From NCBI RefSeq assembly GCF_017591425.1, contig NW_024465369.1:25295501-25359500 (forward strand): 64,000 nt of DNA. Direction: 5' to 3'. Source of the DNA: Ochotona curzoniae (Eukaryota; Chordata; Mammalia; Lagomorpha; Ochotonidae). The notes under the pieces are model-generated. The model saw nothing but the letters and a program-made list of their open reading frames with translations, did no database searches and was not told the DNA's origin. Every line of letters starts with the position of its first letter. The stretch's first letter is position 1. The translations under genes and the position numbers were made by a program. Positions 1 to 11,549 of this stretch are shown here, one piece after another.

Positions 1-406
1 TGCATTCTTGTTTAACTGACTCTTCTATAGCTGTACTTTGATTCCTTTTTTTTTTTTACTGTGGTTCTATGAGGCTTTACAAAAAGAGTTTTGTTGAGTA
101 TAACAAGCTAGCTTGAAATAATAAGGTAAAATTGACAATTAAGACAGGGAGAGAGGCAAAAAAAAAAAAAAAATAGGTAAGAAATCCTAACAATGAGCCC
201 AAATTTGTGCTCATTTTATTTTAAATTTCTGGTGTTACATTTGATCTCTTTTTTTCACTGCTTATCTCCGAACATTTAAATGGAATAATGCAATTGCATG
301 AATGATTTGCAAAGCATATTTGTAATACTGGAATGTTCTGATTTTGAATAGTTACTGTAGCCTCTCTCTTCTGATAATTTCTCTCTGTGTTGACACTTCC
401 TTCTTT
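1..406. other. Intergenic, nothing recognised
   Basis: AT-rich sequence with poly-T (48-58) and poly-A (159-173) runs. I see no gene or classifiable repeat. Confidence 0.5.
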
Positions 407-421
407 AAGATTAAAGAATTT

Positions 422-747
422 GGGCCCAGCGGCGTAGCCTAGCGGCTAAAGTCCTCGCCTTGAATGCCCCAGGATCCCATATGGGTGCCGGTTCTAATCC
501 CGGCAGCTCCACTTCCCATCCAGCTCCCTACTTGTGGCCTGGGAAAGCAGTCCAGGACTGCCCAATGCTTTGGGACCCAGCACCCACGTGGGAGACCTGG
601 AAGAGGTTCCTGGCTCCTGGCTTTGGATCGGCACAGCACCGGACATTGTGGTCACTTGGGGAGTGAATTATCGGACAGAAGATCTTCCTCTCTGTATATA
701 TATCTGACCTTCCAATGAAAATAAATAAATCTTAAAAAAAAAAAAAA
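422..747 (+). mobile_element. CSINE, young full-length copy with target-site duplication
   Basis: Starts GGGCCCAGCGGCG, has the B box GGTTCTAATCC, ends AAATAAATCTT(A)n. It is flanked by a perfect 14-bp duplication AAGATTAAAGAATT at 407-420 and 752-765. Confidence 0.93.
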
Positions 748-794
748 CAGAAAGATTAAAGAATTCCCTTCAGAGTTTCTTGTAACATGGTCTG

Positions 795-2845
795 GTGCTG
801 ATATATTCTTTCAGCTTTTATTTTTCTGGGAATGTTTTTCTCTCTCATGCTTCCCAGACAAGTTCCCTGATTATAGAATTCCTGAGTGGATTTTTTTCTT
901 CAGTATTGGAAATGCCTCACTCCCTTCTCTTCTGTTTAGAAGTTGACTTTCAGATAAATTGGGTCTTCCTTTTGCAGGAATTTTATCTTTATTTTAACCT
1001 GGGAGAGTTTTACTATGCTACTGCAGGCGGTAGACTTGGTTCAGTTCAATCTATGAAGTGATCTTTGACCTTACCTGGATATATTGTATTTATCTAGATA
1101 TGGGCACTTTTCCATTCCTAGTTCTTTGCATATGAATTCTAACTCTCTGCAATTCTTCTGTATTGAGTGATTGCTTGTTTCGGAATTATCTCATTTCTCA
1201 TTCATCTTGATTCTTCTCCAAGAGATTTTTTTCAAACTGACTTCAAATAAATGATTCTTTCTCCTCTTTGCTGTGCTCTGCTATTGATGCCTTTTATCAA
1301 GTTTTTAACTTCACTTAGTGTACTTTTTAGTTGAGGGATTTATGCTTGATTTTAATTCCATCTCTATCAAATCTCTCTGCTCTAGTACTGAATCATTTTT
1401 CTGTATTTTCTTGAATTTCATCAAGTTCCTTGAAAATTATGCTTTAAAAATCTTCCTCTGAGCATTTGGAAAATTTTATTCATTGATTACTTTCTGACAT
1501 CTTATTTTACTCTTAAATGAAATTATGGTTTCCTGAAAGCTCTTGATGCTGGTTGGTGTACAATGTTGTCCACATATTGAAGGATTTCACAGAACAATTT
1601 GGGTTCATTTATGGAAATTCTTCAAGAAATTCTTCCAGAAAAAAGTGTGGTCATTTTCTCAGAGCCTAAGAGTGTTTTGGCTATTTCAGCACTAGATAAC
1701 ACTTGCATTCATGACTTTCCCAGGTTTGATGTTGATAGACTTTTACCAAGCCAGTCTTATGAAGGACAGAAAATGAAATTTGTACCAAAGTTGTAACTGT
1801 CATGTTGTTCAGAATGAACTAAAACTTTGCTTTAAAACTACCAGTCCAAGCCTACAGGCTTCTTTGAAGGTCTGTGTTATACTCAAACTCCTTGTCCAAT
1901 GTCCTCAAATGCCATGATGCTAGATCATGTCTGGAACCCTTACTTTTGGGCCAAGAACAATGCAGCTGTGTGGTTAAACCAAATCTTCCTCTGCTTGTGC
2001 TCTGTATGCTGCTAAGGTGGGCTGACTATCTGATGCCATGCCTATCAGGCATATGTGATAATAGCTGCGGTTTAAGACTGCTCCAACAGGGCCATAGAAC
2101 CAACTTGGGCACTGAAGAGTGTACAGAGGCTTTGTTCTTAAACCTAGCATAGGGACAGCACCATAAATATTTCCTCAGTGATGGGTTTTATTGGTCTGAG
2201 TTCCAAAATTCTCTTGTGATTCCTTGTTGCCTGCCCAAACGTATAGAAAGGGTGGTAGAGGCAGCCCTTCAGCTTACCAGGCAAGTCATATGTGGGTCAC
2301 ATCTGGACCTCAAAGTTATTGGGCCCTGTGCAATCTTGGGAATACACGCTAGCCTCAAATGAGACTGTGGTGATGTAAACTAAAATAAATCTGTTGCACC
2401 AGGGATCAGGTCTCAACTTCTACTCAAGCAATTCCAGAGATTTTGTCCACAACATTTGCCTTGAAATGGAAATCATTACTATCTACTCATCATTGGTCTT
2501 TATCAGCCTGACTTGAATACCAAGACACAGTTTCCAAAGTCACTTGCCATGTGACAAAGCCTGGAGGAGAGGACAAGGTCCATGGCCATTTAGACAGGCC
2601 TCATAGTCACAGGTTTACAAATTCTCCAAGGTAGTCACAAAGCCTATCTGTTTGCTAGACACACATCAAAATGAGTCTGACTTCCTATAGTACAAGTCTC
2701 TTGCTTGATTCTGGACAAGTCTAAAGGCCTTTCTGTAGGTACCAAGAAGGGAGAGGTAAGCCAGAGGTTTTGTCCATTCCAGGTTCCAGGTGTCAGTCTT
2801 GTAGGCTCATTCTTGAGCTCCAAGTTATGCTCTTTCATTCCATCT
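795..2845 (-). mobile_element. Ancient L1 fragment, antisense
   Basis: The wording (TTCTTTCAGCTTTTATTTTT, ATGCCTCACTCCCTTCTCTT, CTGAATCATTTTTCTGTATT) resembles the antisense of the 5' part of old mammalian L1M elements. It is heavily decayed, with no usable frame. The 1800-2845 part is assigned with less certainty. Confidence 0.45.
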
Positions 2846-2865
2846 CCTGGTCTCCCCAGATGACG

Positions 2866-5028
2866 TTATGGTCATCTCAATTGATGTAGAAAGGACATCT
2901 GATAGCATTAAAAACTTTGTGAAAAATGTAACTAAATTAAGAACAGAAGTAACATATCTCAGTACAGTAAGGACCATATATAACAAACTGATAGGTAAAA
3001 TGAGTGAAAATCTGGAACAAAACAGGAACTCCCACTTTTCCCCACTTTCATTAAGTAATACTGAGAGTCCTAGATAGAGCAGTTGGGCAAAAGAAAAAAA
3101 AAAGGTAAAAGGGATACAAATTGCAAAAAAATTTTAAAAAAGGTGTCAAATTGTCACTGTTTACGATAACATTGCCTTACATATAGACAATCCCCAAAAC
3201 TCTTCCAAGACATTATTAGAACTAATCAATAATTATAGCAAAGTAGGAGTATATGAAGTTAAAAAGAAACAGTAGCACTGTTACACACCAGTGTTGAATC
3301 CACTGGAAAATAAGTCCATAAAGCAATTACATTTCCATTAGCAACAAAAATTACCTGGGAATAAATTTAACATAAAGAGTGAATTGTCTCTTTTCTGAAA
3401 ACTAAATAATGATGGAAATTAAAGAGGATGCAAATAATGGAAAAGAATGTCATACTCATGTACTGAAAGAGTCAATACCATTAAAATGTGTATACTACTC
3501 AAAGCATATTCAGTGAAATCTCTATCAACAGACCAATTACGTTTTTCACAGAATCAGAAAAAAAAAACTACTATAATTTATAATCACAAAGTGATCTTGA
3601 ACAGAAAGAACAAAATAGGAGGCATGATACGACATTACTTTAAAACATTTTACAAAGCCACAGTAATTTAAAAGGCATTCTATTGTCAAGAAAGCATATC
3701 AATAGACCATTGGAATAAAATAGAGTCCCTAGAAGTAAGCCCTTATATTTATAGCCATCTGATCATTTAAAGATGTGCTAAGAACACATATTGGTGAAGG
3801 GATAGTCTTTTTTTTTTAATGGTGCTGGGGAAAGTTGAAATCACATGCAGAACAATGAAACAAGAGTCATATCTTTTACCATATACAAAATTCAACATAA
3901 AATGGATTATATATTTTTCGGTGAGAACTGAAACCTGCACACTGTTAGAAGAAAACATAAGGAAAAGGCTTCATGACAACGGGCAACAATTTTCTAGGTC
4001 AGATGTCAAAAGCACAAGTAGAAAAAAATGGGATTCCATTATATTAATGAGCTTTTGCAAATCAATAGAATGTGTAAAGAACTGAAACAACAGCAAAAGC
4101 AAATGATTCAGTAAAAATGGACAATAGGTCTAAGCAGACCCTTCTCAAAGGAAGACATACAAATTGTCAACAGATATATATGAAAATTTTGAACCTGTCA
4201 TTGATACTGTCTCAACCCAGATGTTTCGAAGAATGGAACTTGCATTATTTTTAACATATTGTTTACCCAATACTATGTCAATTAATTCCATAATGTTGTA
4301 TATTGATACTGAGGTTTTGTTGGGGCTTTTAACTGGCTGGAACTTTACTCTGTTAGCCCTATCTTCAGACCAGAGAAGGTCTCCCCAAGAGGCCACTGAA
4401 CTTATCTGGACAATAAGACGCTGGACTTTATGCTAGGTATGTGCTTGCAAGGAAGGAATCTCAACTGAACTTGAACTGTGGTTATGCAACAAGGTGGAGG
4501 AATCCACCATGGGGGGGGGAGGGGTATATGAGGGGTGGGAGGAATCCCCAGTGCCTATAAAACTGTATCACATAATACAATGTTAATAACAATAAAAAAA
4601 ATCACAGCAAAAAAAAGAACACAGTGCTTATATATACTGTAATTAATTGTTCAGCATCTCTGTATTTAAGCAATAACCACAGTAATTGCTTAGAACATAG
4701 TCCAACAAAATACTCTTTGAAGGAGAAGTATTTTAACCATTGATATTGTTTCAAATTTATGGTACCTGGTGATAATAAAAGCCAACTACCTTCCAAAAAA
4801 AAGAAAAAAGAAAAATATTCAACATCATTGATTTTCATGGAAGTAAAAATGAAAACCACAGAGAGGCACTATCTCACTTCAGTAACATTATCTGCTATCA
4901 AAAAGAAAAATCGCAAGTTTTCGTGAGAAAGGTGAAAAGGAGACCTTTGCACATTGTTGATTAGAATATATATTAATACAATACAGCCATTACGGAGAAC
5001 AGTACTGAAGTTCCTCAAAGTGGAAACT
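2866..5028 (+). mobile_element. Old L1 ORF2 3' portion, interrupted by younger insertions
   Basis: L1 ORF2 reverse-transcriptase-downstream wording starts at ATGGTCATCTCAATTGATG and runs to about 4187 (GGACAATAGGTCTAAGCAGA, CAACAGATATATATGAAAA). It resumes at about 4814 with ATTCAACATCATTGATTTTC and continues to CAGCCATTACGGAGAAC near 5000. Frames are broken by stops. The gap between the two parts is filled by a younger L1 3' end, and the right part is cut by a solo LTR. Confidence 0.8.
4188..4813 (+). mobile_element. Younger L1 3' end plus apparent 3' transduced segment
   Basis: 4188 to about 4600 is a lagomorph-type L1 3' UTR with a G-rich stretch (4511-4530), TGCCTATAAAACTG and AATAAAAAAA. 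It is followed by about 185 bp of unrelated sequence with its own AATAAA (about 4775) and A-rich tail (4796-4818), after which the interrupted older L1 resumes. Confidence 0.6.
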
Positions 5029-5459
5029 TGTCCCAACTTGCAGGACAGTGGAAACTTGTCCCAATCTGCAGGACACGATGCTCAAACCCTGAGGGTGGAC
5101 TGGAAATGCTGGGCTGCTAGCCGCCAGGGCTGCTGGTCCAAGAAACACACGGACACACGGACTTGGTGGAAGAGAGTGCCAATGCCCTTTATTTAACTCC
5201 TCATATATATACCTTCTTCTCTAGGGGAGGAGGAATAGGGGAAGGGTTTCCTGGAACTAATCATCTATATTGAAACGTGGGAGGAACTAATTATTTGAAC
5301 AGGAACAAGGGTGGAAGTTCTGTTCTGCTTGCTTTACACAGGATGTTCTAGCCATAGCATCCTGCTTGCTGTGGCCCTGCTTGCCCAAGGCAGGCTTTGC
5401 AATGCAGCAGGCTGTCAAGCAGGGCAGGTCTAAGGCCCATAAATCTGTGGCTCCTAACA
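5029..5459 (-). mobile_element. Solo LTR, ERV2 (betaretrovirus-like) type, with 6-bp target-site duplication
   Basis: Read on the minus strand the element starts TGTTAGGAGCC and ends GGGACA, giving TG...CA termini. It is flanked by the 6-bp duplication GAAACT (5023-5028 and 5460-5465). A TATA-like run (about 5204-5214) and AATAAA (5188-5193) lie in the expected R-region order. A 28-bp unit including the duplicated site and the LTR end is repeated in tandem (5023-5050 and 5051-5076), so the left boundary could equally be 5057. No internal viral genes are present. The 6-bp duplication fits class II elements; the family name is unknown. Confidence 0.75.
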
Positions 5460-5733
5460 GAAACTGTCCAAATTGTGGCAATGGCATTACTTTATTGTCT
5501 GTATAGACAGTTTTCTATGTGGATGTTTTATAAGTAGCAATAAGGGGTCAATAGAAAAGTTAAAAGATCTAAATGTCAGTTCATGTTTGTACATAACTAA
5601 AATGCCATAATGCTCTCATAAGCCTGGAACTACATGCTTTGCTTAATTAATAATTCAAGTTGAGTTCATGATCATTTAAATTTTCACATTTACTCTGAGA
5701 AACCTGAGAGATTTCTTTAAAACAATGTACAGG

Positions 5734-6067
5734 GGCCCGGCGCGGTGGCGCAAGTGGTTAAAGGTCCTCACCTTGCACGGCCGGGATCACATATGGGCGC
5801 CGGTTCTAATCCCGGCAGCCCCGCTTCCCTTCCAGCTCCCTGCCTGTGGCCTGGGAAAGCAGTCGAGGACGGCCCAAAGCTTTGGGAACCTGCACCCGCC
5901 TGGGAGACCCGGAAGAGGCTCCTGGCTTCGGATCGGCATAGTATCGGCCCGTTGCGCTCACTTGGGGAGTGAGTCATCGGACGGAAGATCTTCCTCTCTG
6001 TCTCTCCTCTCTGTATATCCGCCTTTCCAATGAAAAAATAATAAAAATAAATCTTTAAAAAAAAAAA
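5734..6067 (+). mobile_element. CSINE, young full-length copy
   Basis: Least diverged copy in the window: CGGCGCGGTGGCGC start, intact A and B boxes, CpGs largely preserved, A tail. Flanking duplication ACAATGTACAGG at 5722-5733 and 6068-6079. Confidence 0.93.
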
Positions 6068-6130
6068 ACAATGTACAGGAAGATATTTTACATAAGAAAT
6101 GTAACCTAAACAATGATCTTTCTCCCTTTG

Positions 6131-6380
6131 AAAGATTTATTTCTTTATTTGAATGGCAGAGTTAGAGACTGCTGGTTCATTCTCCAGGTTACCTCAAACC
6201 AAGATGAAGCTTCTTCCTGGCTTCCAATGGAGGAGGCAACATCCAAGTACTTACAGTCATCTTCCACCACTGTCCTCGGCACATCAGCAGGAAGCTGGAC
6301 TTGTACCAGTGCTCATTTGGGATATAGGGTGTTGGCATCATAGGCAGCGGCTTAACCAGGCGCACCGTGGTACTGGCCCC
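6131..6380 (-). mobile_element. CSINE, older copy
   Basis: Minus-strand CSINE, from AAAGATTTATTTC to TACTGGCCCC, moderately diverged and lacking part of the middle. Confidence 0.75.
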
Positions 6381-6411
6381 ATTGACTTTTCCTTTCCTTT
6401 TCCTTTTTTTT

Positions 6412-6736
6412 TTTCTTAAAGATTTATTTGTTTTTACTGGAAAGTCAGATTTACTGAGAGAAGGAAAAACAAAGATCTTTCATCTGCTGGTTCACTGCCC
6501 AAGTGACCATAACAACCAGAGCTGAGCTGATCCCAAGCTAGGAGCCAGGAGCTTCCTCCAGTTCTTCTACGTGGGTGCAGGGCCCCAAGGTTTTGGGCCA
6601 TCCTCAACTGCTTTCCCAAGTCACAAGCAGTGAGCTGGATGGAAAGTGGAGCAGGCAGAATACAAACCAGTGCCTACATGGGATCCCAGTGCATGCAAGG
6701 CGAGGACTTTAGCCACAATGCTACTGCGCAGGGCCC
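6412..6736 (-). mobile_element. CSINE
   Basis: Near full-length minus-strand copy from TTCTTAAAGATTTATTTG to GCGCAGGGCCC, immediately next to another minus-strand copy. Confidence 0.88.
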
Positions 6737-6739
6737 TGA

Positions 6740-9700
6740 TTTAATCTTCTTTCTCATGTTTTAATTTTCCCTGTATTTCTGCACCTGCTTATTTTGTTTC
6801 CTTTTTTTTTTCCTTTTTGTATTTTCTTTTTGTGTAATTATACTTTCTGATACCAGTAACTGCCGTATTCACACACAACCTGAGAATTCTGTTGCTAAGT
6901 AATTTCCAACGTTTCTTCCCCACATTCCACTGTTCTCATTGGATGGTTGTTATGGTGCCTCTTATAATGAGTAGCTCAATTCTTACCATAATTAAGATGG
7001 CTGAATTAAAATGCAGGTCCTCTCTTTCTCCCATATAGCCTAGTTGCACAAATATTTGTATTTAATTGAATACAGATTCACCATTCAACAAAACTACTTC
7101 CTAATTATATTCTTTATGCAATCCATTTGGAGTTTTGCCTTACTTACCAAACAATTATGTGGATTTAGTCTAACTATAGATTGTTAAATATGGGCAACGT
7201 TGGAAGTGTAAGTTCTTGAATTTCTCTCTCTCTTTTTTTAATGTGTTTTATATTTTCTACATTCCGTTGAAAACTCTCCCTCTGACTGTCTCTGTGACCT
7301 GGGAGGCTGAAGCTCACAGACTTCATGGATGAGTTGCTTTTCATAGGATTTCTGATCAGCTTCAATCAATGTAACTCCTGGTAGGAGACTAGAGGTGGGG
7401 GCAAGAGAGGGGTTGTGGCATTCACCCCTTCACCTCCCTTCACCTGGATCTTCATGTGTCTGTCTACTAGGGGGTAGACGTTGGAAGCTCTGTTTGTGGA
7501 ACAATTCCAGGTTTCAGTAACTGCATTTTGCTTGAATCTTCAGCCTAAAGAAGGAATGGAAGCTCCTTGCAGCTGAGTGTGGGATGCTCTATATTCCACC
7601 TGTATCAACAGCTTTGTAAACAGTGACTTGATTGAAGTCCCTCAAACATTGTGTCTGAGTGTGCTGCCAGCTTTTCATTTTTCATAGTGTAGTTGTAGCA
7701 ATTGAACTTTGTGATTAAAGGGAAAGGTAAGATGAGTAACCGAGATCAGCCAAGATGAGTGGAGCCTGGGTGGTGCACATACTGGACTTGTTGCACCCAC
7801 ATCCATTGTACCTGGCATTGTCACTGCTCAGAAGTCCTCATTTGTTGTGGTACACAGTATAATTCCTTTCCTTAGGAACCTTAAAAGGAAGTGTATAAGT
7901 TTTTTATTTGTTTTACATTTTATTTCCAGTTCTATATTTGGATAACTCAAGCTGTTAGCAGTTGATGGCTTCGTTCTCAGATTTTAAGTAACTTTAAAAG
8001 CTCTAAAAATAGGACTTCATTCATTCAAAACTAGATGAATGCTATAACTTGTCATTTTCCAAATATGAAAAATGTCAGAATAATTTGCTTTAGAAAAAAC
8101 TTGCAACTATATTTTCTTATATAAAATTGTAATCCAATTTATTACTACCTCTTTTCCTTCCTAAGATGTGATTGGTCCTACTTACTTCTAAAGTTTGTGA
8201 TGAAAATAAAATGCAATAATGTGAAAAGTATCATGTATTACACATAAATATGCAATTTAAGATTTTTGTAACCAGATCTTATTCCCAATTGATGTTTTAA
8301 ATAAAGGAAGGGCCAGTTTTATTTCACTCATACAGAAAACACTTTAAGGTTTGTATGGACGTGACCTAATAGTAGCTCTTAGCCAGTCTATAATTTTTTC
8401 AGGGAGAAGCCACTTTTATATTTTTGATTAAGCTATTCCTCATTGTTTTTGGAAAGGACTACTCCAGTTTGCCTAATCTCATTCATGAGTAAGTTACTAG
8501 TCAGGGTGCTAAGTGCCAGAAAAATCAACTTATTTATACCTTTTTAGAAAATCTATTTCTTGAGTGTATTATAGTTATCCTCATAGATTCTAAGCATAGA
8601 GCCTGAATTTAAAATGCATAATGGATATTTCTGAGTTCTGCCTAGAATATGTCACTTTACTGAGGTTACAAATCGGTGTGCTGCATTCATTGTAAGTCTC
8701 ATTGTAACTCATTGTAACTCTCTGTAAATCTGCTTTTCAAATAACCGCCCCCCCCCAGGCCCACCTAAAAAAAAAGATCCCAGAATGATAGATTGGCTAA
8801 TCCTGCTCAAATCAAGTATTCTCTTTGTCATTTCTTATTTTTTTCCTGTTAAAATTTTTCTTCGTTCTGAACTATTCATTTAGTTATGTAAGTAATTTTT
8901 ACACTATTTCAAAGATTGTTGTGGAGGTTGTCAGAGAAGGAGATGAATTGTTAAACTGACTACATTTGCAGCAATTCTCTCTGCACTCTAACCTCGGCTT
9001 TGCTACTGTGCATGCAGCCATTGGTGCGCGAGATACAACTCTCCACCTCAGTGGAGCTAAATATTGAGTAGTACAGTGGCAATAATAAAAGTATATGCCT
9101 TATAGGATTGTTTTGAGGAGTAACAACTCATAGTATATTCTGTCTATTATTAAGTATTCATTGTCAAGCTGTATTTTTATAGAATAATAAAGTATTTTCT
9201 AAAAATAGGAATATATGATTTAAATGTTATATGTTGCATGTTCATGAAATGAGTTCTTTCATTGGATACTAACTGCATCATGAGGCTGATTACCATTGCT
9301 AGTGATTTATAAATCTCTGGTTTTCCTTAATGTTTTACACTGGGAAATTTGTAACTTGAAGTACCAGCCATAAGGACAGAGATGCTAATGAATGTGTTTG
9401 CAAAATACTTTGTTTCTTGTGGGTAGCTGTTATCTCATAAAAGAATGCACTGTCCGGAACGATAAAGGACCCAGTTTGACCTATTTGCAAGCTAGCAACT
9501 AACTTGCCACAGTTTCACAGAATTTGGCAGAGACATGAGATTCCTGAATTAGAGACAAAGGATTTCCTTGTTCTAAGTATAATAGACAGCATGAGGTTCG
9601 TGCTATTACAGATTTCCCTTGCTCCAAAGCCCCATTGGGTGAACTGGAGCTATCAGAAAGATGTTGTGCCTGTAGTGGGTTTGTTATCAAGCTCCATATC

Positions 9701-9850
9701 TAGGAAGTGCCAGTGTTAAAAAGGACTCCTGGTAAACTTATTCGAAAGGCATCCCAGAAAGAAATGCCATCTTTGAAATTAGATGTACAGAAATCCTAGA
9801 ATTTTATGGAAACCTGATTCTCAATATACATAATACATCGTTTAGCCTAT
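6740..9850. other. Intergenic, no gene recognised
   Basis: AT-rich sequence with no coding signal. Notable only for short ATTGTAACTC tandem units near 8690-8720 and a C9 run near 8748, perhaps the remnant of a CSINE 3' end. Confidence 0.4.
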
Positions 9851-9851
9851 T

Positions 9852-10095
9852 TTAAAACTTTTATTTATTTATTTGCTTGTTTTCAAGTGAAAGAGCACTG
9901 GAGTATCCCCATGCCAAAAATAGGTTTCCAGGATCCAGAAATTCAATCCAGAAGTACCACCTGGATGTAGGGATCAAATCATTTGAATCTTTATGACTAC
10001 AGCTCAAGAAGCTGGGATCAGGAGCCAGAGGTGGGAATAGAACCCAGGCACTCTGTCGTGTGCACATCACCACTGGTATTTTAATGGCTGGATCA
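9852..10095 (-). mobile_element. CSINE, old
   Basis: Diverged minus-strand copy: TTTTATTTATTTATTTG at the tail side, GGGAATAGAACCCAGGCACT at the B-box side. Confidence 0.6.
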
Positions 10096-10099
10096 AATG

Positions 10100-11195
10100 T
10101 CCATCCCAGGATATTTTGATGAAAAGAAGATGTGTAAAAATTCTGACCACAGATTTGGATTATAAATGTAAGCACTCTATGCTTTGTAAGGATTTCTTTG
10201 AATATACAGTCGGCTAGTTGGAATATAGATTTGTAACAGTGATACCTTGTTATTTGGTGCCTTGGTGAGTCATACATATTCAAACAGGTCTTCCTATCAA
10301 GTAAGTTTTACCACTCCCTCTATTTACTTAAAACCATTTAGCTTTTTTTTTTATTACAATATTTGTTACTGTGTGAGAGGAACTAACAGTTTCTCAAGAG
10401 TAGCCTGCACATTAGCAACCTTCCTTTCCCTCCCTCTTCCTGGCAGATTTGTTTCACAAGGTCTAACACGCTTCTCCTCTGCCTTGTAGTGGAGAAATAG
10501 TTACCTCCGCAGGTTGACGTTCTCTTCTGGCAATGAATACTTTCTCAATAGTATATTTTTAATGAAACATTATCTTTTGTGTTATTTCAGAGATTATTTT
10601 AAGCGATCTCCTAATCTTCTTATTGTTTTTAAATTGAAACAACACTATCTTGTAGTCAGAGCCACAACGTATATTTGAATTCTAGAGAAAAGCAAGCTTG
10701 TTTATTGCTTTCACTTAGTAAACCAAAGTCATTGTTCATTGAGCTTTTAACCAACTGATAAAAAACAAAAGTTGTTTATCTCTGTATATATGATTAGGAG
10801 GCTTAAGAGTTTGCTCAAAAATCTGGTCACCACGTAATAACACAGGAAATCTTGCATATTATTACATGCATGTCCTATAAAATACAAGAGAATTATTTAT
10901 TCCAAAAAAAAAAAACCCTTCAAATTGTACTGCAAACAACGAACTTAAATGTCTTAAACGTAGGCATTAAGTGGGTCTTAGTACTGAAGCTAATGCTGGA
11001 TGTACAGGTTTGATGCTGGTTAAGAAAGTTTTTTTCTCATGTTAACGCTACAGATCACAAGTTACTTGACAGCTTTTGAAATTCACACATGCATACTTGA
11101 AGTAGCTCAAAAAAGTAGGGAGCAGGTTAAAAGGTGTCATCCATGAACGGATTTTAGATTGCTGTAGAGAAAAGACATGAGGAATTTATGGCCTT
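10100..11195. other. Upstream of GCA, nothing recognised
   Basis: AT-rich; no repeats or coding signal that I can name before the CpG-rich promoter begins. Confidence 0.4.
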
Positions 11196-11199
11196 AAGA

Positions 11200-11522
11200 C
11201 AACATTCTCAGAGGGGTGGAAAGTTACAGGGTGGAAAAGGGCATTACGGATAGGGGCGAGAACTTGAGAGAACCAATAAGCGCAGAGCAAGGGTGGGCTG
11301 TGCTGGAAGGGCGGTATGTCAGCCAATTAGAAACTAAGAGGGAGGTGCTGGACTCCGTGAGGGGCGGGCTGGAAGCACTGCTTCCCCCGGTCACGGGGCT
11401 GGAGCTGCTGTCAGCCTCACCTGCGCCTCACCTGCGCCTCACCTGCGCCTGCACCTGCGCCTGCACCTGAGCCTTTCAGGAGGGCGGAATACGACCCTTA
11501 GGCTGACGTTGCTTGGCTCGTC
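11200..11522 (+). promoter_or_regulatory. GCA: GCA CpG-rich promoter and 5' UTR
   Basis: GC and CpG content rises sharply from about 11.2 kb to 11.65 kb in an otherwise AT-rich window, ending in GCA exon 1. It contains two CCAAT boxes (11273-11277 and 11323-11327) and a GGGCGG Sp1-type GC box (11362-11367), with no clear TATA box; this is a typical dispersed CpG-island promoter. The exact transcription start cannot be read from sequence. The start codon at 11523 has a good Kozak context (G at -3, G at +4). Confidence 0.75.
11418..11469 (+). repeat. Tandem repeat with five phased CACCTG E-boxes
   Basis: CACCTG occurs at 11418, 11429, 11440, 11452 and 11464, so spacings are 11, 11, 12 and 12 bp within a degenerate CACCTGCGCCT minisatellite. 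It sits 54-105 bp upstream of the GCA start codon, in the 5' UTR or core promoter. CACCTG is the E2-box form bound by E-proteins and by SNAI/ZEB repressors; binding here is inference. Confidence 0.8.
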
Positions 11523-11549
11523 ATGGCTTACCCGGGATACGGAGGAGGG
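11523..11549 (+). CDS. GCA: GCA coding exon 1
   Basis: Encodes MAYPGYGGG, the conserved PEF N-terminus. The donor is GG|GTGAGT at 11550, phase 0. Only nine codons lie in this CpG-rich exon, and intron 1 is 3.8 kb. Confidence 0.95.
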
